Origin: Hypoxylon rubiginosum
Taxonomy: Eukaryota; Ascomycota; Sordariomycetes; Xylariales; Hypoxylaceae
NCBI GenBank assembly: GCA_902806565.1
Contig: CADCXA010000068.1
Span: 589,109 to 653,108, forward strand
Length of the DNA: 64,000 bases
Reading direction: 5' to 3'
The notes below the pieces were generated by a model. It worked only from the letters and a program-made list of their open reading frames with translations, ran no database searches and was not told where the DNA came from. The translations under genes and the position numbers were made by a program. Of this stretch, positions 55,977 to 64,000 are shown one piece after another; position 1 is the stretch's first letter; every line of letters starts with the position of its first letter.

Positions 55977-57303
55977 ATGATTCTACTACTCTGTCTAATC
56001 CTACTCTATTCCGGGGCGGATGCTGCATCTAAGCCGCAAATGGGTATATAAGCACTACCCCTGACTTACACACAGGGTGGTGCTAATGGGATACACAGGA
56101 TGGAATTCCTGGAATACGTTCAAGGCAAACATCAATCAAAGCATATTTGAAAGCACAGCATCAGCTATGGTGGAGTTAGGTCTAGCGGATGCAGGATATG
56201 AATATGTCATGATAGATGCAGGATGGCAGGCTGATACGAGAGCAACGAATGGGCAACAGCAAGAAAATAAACAACGTTCCCTTCCGGAATCAAGGGCCTG
56301 GCGGACTACGTCCACGGCCTGGGATTGAAGATTGGAATTTATAGGTGTGTTTCCATCGAAGGCTCGATTGATATCGCTTATTCCCCCTTAGCGACTCTGG
56401 TATCTTACGACTGTGATTTCCACCCGGGAAGTTGGGGCTACGAAGAGCTCGATGCTTACACGTATGCATCCTGGGAAATTGACTATCTTAAATATGACAA
56501 TTGCGGCGGTTTCCAAGCTGGGACGATCTCTAGCCAGGAGAGGTTCCATAAGATGGGCCAGGCGCTAAAGACATCGGGTCGAGACATTTTCTACGCGCTT
56601 TGTCAATGGGGACACCAGTTCCCTTGGTATTGGGTGATCAGATTGCCGACTCGTACCGCATGTCTGGAGATATACACGCGTCTTTCTCTTCCGACAGCTC
56701 AGGCGTATGCCAGACCGCGTATTGCTTTGAACACCGGTTACGCGGGGGTTAGCGTATTAACCATGCTGCGCAAGATGCGGGAGATTTCTCCTTTTCAGAA
56801 ACGGGGATCCTGGGGTAATGTTAATGTAAGACGCGCCATACTGCCAGAACAACCAGCTGATTCTTTCTCAATAGCGGATATGGACATGCTTGAAATTGGC
56901 ACGAATTCGATGAACGAGTTCGAGGAGCAGACACACTTTTCCTTTTGGGCTGCTTTGAAGTCACCATTGATCATCCCCCCCCCCCCCCGGCGCGGATATC
57001 ACGAACATCTCGGAATCATCCCTGTCTATCCTTCTGAACAAAGAGATCATTGCCGTATCTCAGGATGAGTTAGCTGTAGCAGCTAGCTATGTCCCGGAGT
57101 TATCTACCGATGGCTCAATTCAGGTCTGGGGAGGGCCACTAAGCCACCAATATGTCGCACTGGCTCTCAATAGCGGCAACTCAACTGTAGATATTAACCT
57201 AGCATTGGATAAGTTACCCGGCTTAGGGCAGTTTTGTGATGGTACCGCGGCGTCCGTTAGAGATGTATGGAGTGAAAAGGAATTGGGTGCTTTTCATAGA
57301 TGA
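55977..57303 (+). pseudogene. GH27 alpha-galactosidase with three frameshifts
   Basis: Signal peptide MILLLCLILLYSGADA at 55977, then an intron (about 56043-56098) that yields PQMGWNSWNTF, the GH27 start. EYVMIDAGWQ, GLADYVHGLGLKIGIY, DFHPGSWGYEELDAYTYASW and DYLKYDNC (nucleophile Asp) follow. DMDMLEIGTNSMNEFEEQTH and FSFWAALKSPL mark the later core. Three single-base changes break the frame: one A lost near 56272 (AATAAACAACG), one T gained near 56403 (ATCTTACG), and a shift at the C14 run 56975-56988. Beyond the last, the frame GADITNISESSLSILLNKEI runs to TGA at 57301. Introns near 56345-56390 and 56830-56874 are likely. All three changes are in homopolymers, so assembly error is as likely as true decay. 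Confidence 0.8.
56975..56988 (+). repeat. C14 homopolymer inside GH27
   Basis: Fourteen consecutive C within the coding sequence, at the point where the reading frame changes. Typical place for slippage in replication or base-calling. Confidence 0.9.
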
Positions 57304-57680
57304 GATGCTTTTGCAGGACGTTGCAGTCCACCAGACGAAGGTGTTGTTGATAACATGCTAGGACGCAGATACGCCTTCATGGAGCTGTCACACATTAATT
57401 ATATATCCTAGCGCCAATCACTATATATTATGCACTGGGACATTTATATTTTTGACATTCGGAAAGCGATTGGCTGGTCATGTACTATATAAGACTATTC
57501 GGACCTTAGACAGTGAGACAACACAGACTAATTGCTAAACCTAGAGATAACCCAATTAAAGAAATAACTCTTATGATTTTAAGTTGATTATTTTGATGTA
57601 ATACTATTACTACGAGTTGTGGTTCCCCGTACCATTAGCCCCTATTTTGCCACCGCCCCAGATGGTCCTATCATTATCGT
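57304..57680. other. 3' spacer between GH27 and the lyase
   Basis: AT-rich, no gene recognised. Confidence 0.4.
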
Positions 57681-59148
57681 TTAGATATCGATATCCCCCC
57701 TGCTTGGGTACGACCATATAAGATCTCCCCACATCGGAAGATCAGTTGAAAGTTTTCCATTTCCTACAATTAGATTAGCATGTACGAGCGAAGATATCTT
57801 TCCACATTTGTACTGACCAGTCTGCTCTCCACCAGCTGCGTCGTGGGCCAATTTCGCCTTTGATACGTAGGGTGCCTCAAGACCTCGCTTAATGACGTAT
57901 TGGTAGTAGATGATCTAATTGAATGGTAAGTCTATGCTAATTTTATGTGAAGCAAGCCTTACATCCCACATATGTGGCCCACTAGCGACACCTCGGCTGA
58001 TGTTCGACGGTGCATCCCAAGGGCCGTTGACCAAGATTGCTTCGCATCTGTAAAACTTTGGATCATACGGTACATCGTAACCCAGGTTATATGTAGCGGT
58101 ATACTCGGCTCCCCTGAGGATCAAGTTATCATGAAGAGAGTAGACGTCATACCCTTGAGACTGGACGACCCGGGCGGCCTGAGATGCCCAGCCTAGCGCG
58201 GTTGTAGCATGTCCCTGATCTCTACCAGTCTCAGCCCCTTGCCCACTTTCCGTATCCCAATTCCCAAGCACCCCGGCGCAGAGGTCGTTATGGTAAGCAT
58301 TGAGAGCATAATTGTACTTGTAAGTAACGGGAAACGTCAGTTGCGGTGCTGCTCGGAACTCGACTAACCACTTACCATGGCTACATCATCGAGATACACA
58401 GCAAAAGACAGGAGAGCTTTGATGCTAGCCAGGCCATAGTTGGCCTGGCCAAGTATGATGGATTGTCTTGCAAATAGCCAGTAGATCTGGTTGGCGAACC
58501 CCGAGGTCCCTGAAGCCTTCGCTCCTTGCTCGACCCAACCGCCTTCCCATCTCATGATTTCCGCGGCGTTTACGAACATATCCCCGTCTAGAGCGACCAG
58601 AAGAGACGTGTCGGTACCGATAATATCTGTCAGATTGGAGCCCCAAGCGTCTAGGATCGTGGTGGCCGTTTTCCAATGGCCGTGGTCTTTGGATATGTAC
58701 CACATGATAGAATTTTGCCACGCGGCGCGCACATCGTTCGAGAACGCCGTATAGTTGGAACAAGAGCCCCGACATAAAACCTGCTTTGGCCCTTGCATGG
58801 TGTACTTCGTCCCGTTAGACAACAAGAACAGGGCGTAGTGTCTGATAGAGGTGGAAAACGCACATTGGCAGCTGAGTAGGAGTCAACGCTGAAATTCCGA
58901 AAAGCCGACGCGTAAGGCTCCTCGCCGCTTTCGACTCCGAGTCTCATACGTTCTAGGTCATCGTGCGTATGCCAAATACCGGGGTGGACGAATTGGCCTA
59001 TTCTGGTTTTCATTCCTGGGAATGGGGGAACTGTCGGGATGATCCCATTTATAATAGGTAGACCGTTTAATCCACCCGTCGCTACTACAGCACGTAGGAG
59101 TAAAGACGGGAGAATGGCTAACATTAGGCGGAGAGCCATTGCGACCAA
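57681..59148 (-). CDS. Secreted alginate-lyase-like polysaccharide lyase
   Basis: Exons complement(57681..57763, 57818..57914, 57963..58316, 58376..58804, 58864..59148). The last intron is 54 bp, in frame, with a GCTAAT branch point; if retained the protein has 433 rather than 415 aa. ATG 59139 is an alternative start. Signal peptide MALRLMLAILPSLLLRAV. The mature enzyme is mostly helical and fits an alpha/alpha-toroid: GIWHTHDDLERMR, MEEK-less N-domain, WGSNLTDIIGTDTSLLVALD, EIMRWEGGWV, then TESGQGAETGRDQGHATTAL. The last motif, with HNDLC before it, resembles the catalytic region of PF05426-type lyases (alginate or glucuronan). Lyases cleave at the C4 oxygen of uronic acids, leaving unsaturated ends. 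Divergent from the GH88 gene across 523 bp. Confidence 0.82.
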
Positions 59149-59671
59149 GTGGATTGCCTGAAGCTACAGACCTTACTCATTTGCGCAATACACGACGAGT
59201 CGGCAATATCGCAAATCCTCGATCGCCTGTTAGTCAATTATCATCTTTTGAACTGCGCATATGCTAACGGTTGATCTGTACCCCTTTTCAGGTAAATTAG
59301 TAGTATGTACCAAGGTACACGTAGATCCACGTGCCGACAGATCCACAATCTAGAAGCATACCGGAGGCCGGACTAAGGACCGGAGAACAGTCCGGACTAT
59401 CACGTATTCATGAGATCTGGGATCGGAGATCTGTCGTAATATGACATATCCTCTGACCCGACAGATGGTGGCCCCCCCTATTACTTGCGCGGGTTGATTT
59501 GAAAGTGGTTTAGAAAGCTGCCAGCCTTCGACAACATTCGCCAGTTTTTAGAAAGTAATTGCTCATCTCGGAAGTACGAAGCATTCGACCAGAGCTTGCC
59601 AGGCGCTAAGTACTACTACGGTTGCCACTATTCTAGCTTTCATATGGCAGGCGTCTCATTCACAGATCGAA
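59149..59671. promoter_or_regulatory. Shared lyase/GH88 promoter with CCGGA boxes
   Basis: Divergent promoter. CCGGA occurs at 59361, 59368, 59380 and 59392, four copies in 36 bases. CGG triplets of this kind are bound by Zn2Cys6 factors, and one is encoded 2 kb away. A C7 run at 59473 resembles no known site. Confidence 0.5.
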
Positions 59672-61381
59672 ATGGCAACGGAAAACCCCCCAGATAGTGC
59701 GAGGGAGCAAGACGTGATCAACTCTATTTCTATGGACAGACCTCTGGTTAGCTCCACGTACACCTATCCTACCACAACCGTATCTAATTGCTTGACATGA
59801 CAGGAACATAGCCAAGAACAAACACAACACCACCACGATGTAAAGACCTTGCCGTCCGCTGACCACGCTGTGGCGTTTGCTGCGGCGTCGCAAGATTTCG
59901 GGGAGCTGTATTCGGCAAACGTCTCCGCGAAGATATGGGGAGTGGCTCAGAGAACGTTTTCGAGTGTAAGCCCCCTTAAACACGACCATGCCTGCGCGAT
60001 GCATTAATTCTAGCATAGCCGAGCCCGCCGGTGCTATTCCCGGAGTACACCAAGCCTGGGGGTGTAGAATACGTATACCGCGAACTGGAATTTTGGACAT
60101 CCGGCTTCTTCCCTGCCTCATTGTATCTCCTCCTCGAGCGGCGACGTAGATATAGTCAGAAGATTCGAGGCGTGGGCCTATCGTCCACGTATGAACCGCA
60201 TGAGCTTCAGCTGCAGTAAGTCGTGACCTCAATATATGAAACCGATCAAGATACATAATGAAGCAGATTCGCGTGCAAATGGTGGACGGACAGCCTTCAC
60301 GCAAATGCGACGCTGAAAACCACACATGACCTGGGGTTCATGATTGCATCGTGGGCTAGGGTGGCGTGGGAGCTTGAAAACGACACAAGGGCGTATGATA
60401 CTGTCATTACCGCAGCGAAAAGCCTTCTGTCTCGGTATAGTCCAGTAGTTGGATGCATAAGATCTTGGGACGCTTGCGTGACCAAGAGATATTCGTTCCG
60501 GGAGCCAGACAAAGATTTCTTGGTTATTGTGGTGAGTGACATGGGCCTGCTTACGACGACGTCCTTTAACCAAGAGACTAAGATAGGACAACTTGATGAA
60601 CCTCGACATGCTCTTTTGGGCTGCTGCAAGACTACAGGACGATGACATGTACGCGGCGGCACTTAGCCACGCTAAGATAAGCCAACGCTGCCACGTTCGG
60701 GCTGACTCTTCGACTGCACATGTAGTTGTCTTTGATCCGGCTAGCGGCGGTATCAAATCCGTCATAACGAACCAAGGATACGCAGACGGTTCATGTTGGT
60801 CTCGTGGCCAAGCTTGGGCTATCACGGGGTTCGTGCAGGTATACCAGTGGACCCATGATGCTTCTTTTCTCGAGACAGCGAAGGCTTGCGTGGATTACTT
60901 TGTGGAGCACCTACCCGCAAGCGGTATCCCCCCCTGGGACTTTCAAGCACCCCGGGATAAGCCACAACCTACGGACACGAGCGCGGCGATGATAGCTAGC
61001 TATGGGATGCTCTTGATTCACGAGGCGGAGACTGGCGCTGGACGACCGAGTGCATATTTGCAGCGTGCACTGAGAATCATACGAGCGGTTTGCGCCTCGC
61101 ACGTTAATAGCCCGGCTAACTTCGTTGCCCGTGATAGCATTGTCGAGGCGTACGGGCTGCAAAGCTTAGATAACCAGAGGGCGGTGACGGTCACCGTTGA
61201 TATGAAAGAGGGTACCGAAACGATATTGAACGGTGCCACTATTAACAACTATGAGTTTGCTCCACGTAAATGGGCAAACCATGGGTTGGTGTATGCCGAT
61301 TACTTTTTCCTGCTTGTCGGGAACAAATTACTCGACATGGGAATTGGAGATGTGCTCGTCACGCACCGGGAGTCTGATTAG
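59672..61381 (+). CDS. GH88 unsaturated glucuronyl hydrolase
   Basis: Five exons, 59672..59746, 59804..59965, 60019..60215, 60267..60531 and 60587..61381, join to 497 aa. The alpha/alpha-barrel motifs are in order: GVEYVYRELEFWTSGFFPAS, TTHDLGFMIASWARVAWEL, DNLMNLDMLFWAAARLQ (with the first catalytic Asp region), GYADGSCWSRGQAWAITGF, and AAMIASYGMLLIHEAE. It hydrates and removes the unsaturated uronic acid that a polysaccharide lyase leaves at the non-reducing end. No signal peptide on the predicted first exon, so cytosolic action on imported oligosaccharides is likely. The 25-aa first exon is the least certain part. Pairs functionally and by promoter with the lyase. Confidence 0.9.
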
Positions 61382-61545
61382 AGCATGAGACAATGCTCAT
61401 CAAATTGGGTTCATGTTATCGTAAGAGACGTATTGGCTAGACGAGACCAGCTAGCATCTGAGTACCTAGCGTCACACAATCCACTGCGACCAAATACCTG
61501 AAATTTGCTAGGTTCTTGTCGTGTCTTTGCTGCTGATTAGGTTGG

Positions 61546-63961
61546 CTAAGTTGGTCTCTGGCTATGCATGGGTTCTGAAAACATGCTGATTCTCTCCGTA
61601 GGTAAGAATTGTTGTTGTAGATAGGTATTTATATCTTCAAAATCAAGCATGTTGGGGGTTTCAAAAGTAATACTGCCGCCGTTATTAGGTATGTTTGGAG
61701 ATAGCCCTGCTGTAGGGATCCTCCCCGAGTGGTCTGGTTGAAATGCGAGGGGTAAAGGAGGGAACGCCAATGTGATGCTATCAGGAGAGGTATCTGTCTG
61801 AGCTCCCCCTTGAAGGAATGAGCCATGGACATTTCCGAGACTGGGATGAGAATCCAAGATCGGATCTGTTTGCGCAGGAGACAATATCGATGCGTCAAGC
61901 TCTTGGTCCTGGCCTAACCGACTATCATCCGAGTACGCGGGTTGCCTAATATCAACTGTGCCCGGGCCTTGTCGCTGGGCGTACCGGAGTCTCGTTGCGA
62001 ACTTGGATGCCAGATTATCCGTACCGTTCGGGGCTGCGTATGTCCAGCGACTCGACATTTCCAGCAGACTTGCTATGAGAGAATCAAACTCCTTCAGCAA
62101 TGGAATTTCGTAGTAAGAAGAGTGTGCCAAAAGCATTCGACCGCAGATGAAAAGGCAGAAGGCGAACTGAGGGTTAGCTGGCGACATGGAGCCCTGTAGG
62201 AATTTCTCTGCTATTATAGCAACTTCTATGGCTGCGGCTACGCAAGTTTCGGAGCTCGAAGCGCTGGGCAGCCGGATCTGACTACTTTGCCAATCAGACA
62301 CAGGGTATGCGATGTTCTGATGAAGCAAGACTACGGCGGTGTTGTGCGAAACGTGTGCCAACGTTAAATTTGGATCCATATTGCCATCCTGGTTGAGAAC
62401 GCATGCTTCTCGCCACTGCTCGGGAAGATATAGTTTCCACTGGATGAGTCGTAGGTCTAGTTGCTTGAATTTCATTAACCAAACCTGGACTTCGTGCACC
62501 TTGGAGACGTCTATAGTCTGTTGTAAGAAAAAGGATGTTACGAGGCTTAAATTTTCGGTCGATTCGATACAATATGCGAACCCACCGATCGAGTCTTGCG
62601 AGTCTTCCCTGTATCTTGCCACAGGAAATGCGCCATTAGCCGAGCTTTTTTGGTCGGCGATACCGAAATAAGGGGCGGGAATTGCTAAAGGCTGTCCTGC
62701 TTCCCATAAGGCACCTTCACAAGGTAGTCGCATTTTCACATCAGCGCTGGTCAGCGAGAAGTTCCAACCAGTCGCGATGCTGCAGAAACGATCCATGAGA
62801 AATACGTTCCAAAATACTCTGCGTCTCTCCTCCCTCTCATTCCAACTACGCGCCGGAGGCAGGAAAGCTATCCTTTTGATCATTACTTTACCGGAAGCAG
62901 TCGTAGGCTGGTCGTCTTCTTCGACGCTGAGTTGCAGTTGTTCGACGGTCCTTGTCATACTGCTGATTATCGACCAACTCGAAGGACCGCGGCCGGTTCC
63001 GAGAGTGTCGAATGCACAGATGATCAAGGCTTGCAGATTTTCGACTGAAAACGATTCCATGCTTCGAAGGAGAACGGTCTGCTTGCTCTTCTTAGCATCT
63101 CGAGCCTTCTTCTCAGCACTACCTAGACGTGTATCGTCGGAGAACCTAGCGCAGAGCGAAACAATTGCGTGGAAAATGGTGGTTAGGCGTGTCCGCTCTC
63201 TGTCGTTTGCCATGCGCTGTCTAAAAACACGAACGTGCAACATAGGAATCCATGGGTGGATTTTGGCAAAGTAAATCTCAACCAAGTCGTCTACCAAATC
63301 TTTAGGCGGAAGATCGGCTTCGTCGTACTCGATAGCTCCCGGCCCGTGACCTGCTATGTCCGTCTCAGCTGGTCTAGGACGCTTTCGAGGCGATTGAACA
63401 GGTTCCGAGGAAGGCGCAGATCTAGGAGAGTGAACGGATGCCAGGTGCAACAGATTCGATTTCACTTGTTCAATGTGTCCTTTCAAGGAGGACGCGTTGC
63501 TGTTGCTGTTCAGGTTCTTGGACGAGAGGTCTTGATGGGTATTGGAATCGCTTGTCAATCCGCTCCACAGCTGCTGCCATAGCATGCTCTGGCCGAGGAA
63601 CATCTGTTCGAGGCTTGCTGCCAAGAGTTAGTCGATGCGGGTATCGAATGTACGAATGTACGAATGCACGAGGTTATGAGAGAAAGGAATGGACATTCAA
63701 CGAGGAGTAACCCACCGACTCTTTGGCTAATACTCTCAATAGCGCCCGTTCGCAATCCAGGCTTGGAACGTGTGTCATCATAAACACATTCGGTTCCTGT
63801 TGCGAGTCAGTCAACGAATATCCTCGGCGGTGGAGTCGGAACTGCTTGCGGAGACCGTACGATATTTTACACAAACAGAACATGGCTGCTGTCGCGAGCA
63901 CTTGGCCTTCTTTTTGCGACATGATTGACAACTAGACCCATCAGGATGAGATTTTCTCAGC
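61546..63961 (-). CDS. Zn2Cys6 transcription factor, 5' end beyond window
   Basis: Exons complement(61546..63617, 63716..63796, 63861..about 63950); the first coding exon lies right of the window. The binuclear zinc cluster is CQSCRKKKAKCSRQQPCSVC, then VKYRTECVYD gives the sixth Cys across an intron. KPGLRTGAIESISQRV is the linker/coiled-coil. The fungal_trans domain runs from about residue 150: IEIYFAKIHPWIPMLH-like EIYFAKIHPWIPMLHVRVFR, GRGPSSWSIISSMTRTVEQL, and WNEREERRRVFWNVFLMDRF. The acidic, Asn/Pro-rich C-terminus (with TYLQQQFLP) may activate. Convergent with GH88, 164 bases apart, so it is a good candidate regulator of the lyase/GH88 pair and possibly of the neighbouring glycosidases. 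Confidence 0.9.
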
Positions 63962-64000
63962 AGTCGCAGCAGCACAGTATCTTACGCGGGACCCTCGACG

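Overview
The window is nuclear DNA from a filamentous ascomycete (Pezizomycotina). Most genes carry short GT-AG introns of about 47-111 bp, several with CTAAC/CTAAT branch points. The families are typically fungal: a HET-domain protein, a Zn2Cys6 regulator, a ferric-chelate reductase, a SconB/Met30 F-box WD40 protein, a PXB protein, DUF8021-like repeats, BBE-type FAD oxidases and many secreted carbohydrate enzymes. A Sordariomycete/Xylariales-like source is a guess from gene style only. No rRNA, tRNA, CRISPR or bacterial signal was recognised.

Left part (1-12 kb): an accessory block. It has three oxidoreductases (a P450 cut by the window edge, an SDR and a BBE-like FAD oxidase), then two diverged copies of a small C-x2-C-x8-C-x2-C protein gene duplicated together with their promoters. 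Between the copies lie a TIR-type mobile element and relics of a GMC alcohol oxidase, an MFS transporter and an unidentified gene. Middle part (12-46 kb): mostly ordinary genes. These are a ferric reductase, a DUF218/YdcF protein, a small secreted protein, a HET protein, the SconB-like sulfur regulator, a succinate/fumarate carrier, twinfilin, a frameshifted double-repeat secreted protein, a second P450, a GH32 fructosidase, a TauD/TfdA dioxygenase, an atypical mitochondrial carrier and a PXB protein. Then come a His/Asp/Tyr-rich protein and a secreted protein whose last two thirds run in one heptad register.

Right part (50-64 kb): a carbohydrate-active region with a GH3 beta-glucosidase, a second copy of the mobile element beside FAD-oxidase and MFS relics, a fasciclin protein, a GH27 alpha-galactosidase with three single-base frameshifts, an alginate-lyase-like polysaccharide lyase, a divergent GH88 unsaturated-glucuronyl hydrolase and a Zn2Cys6 regulator that runs off the window end. 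A lyase creates unsaturated uronic acid ends and GH88 removes them, so these two plus the regulator look like a small uronan-degradation cluster. The lyase/GH88 shared promoter holds four CCGGA boxes in 36 bp, the kind of CGG-containing site a Zn2Cys6 factor binds. This cluster, the duplicated zinc-knuckle genes and the heptad protein are the most promising leads. Exon borders were placed by eye from splice signals, reading frame and remembered family patterns; no search was run.
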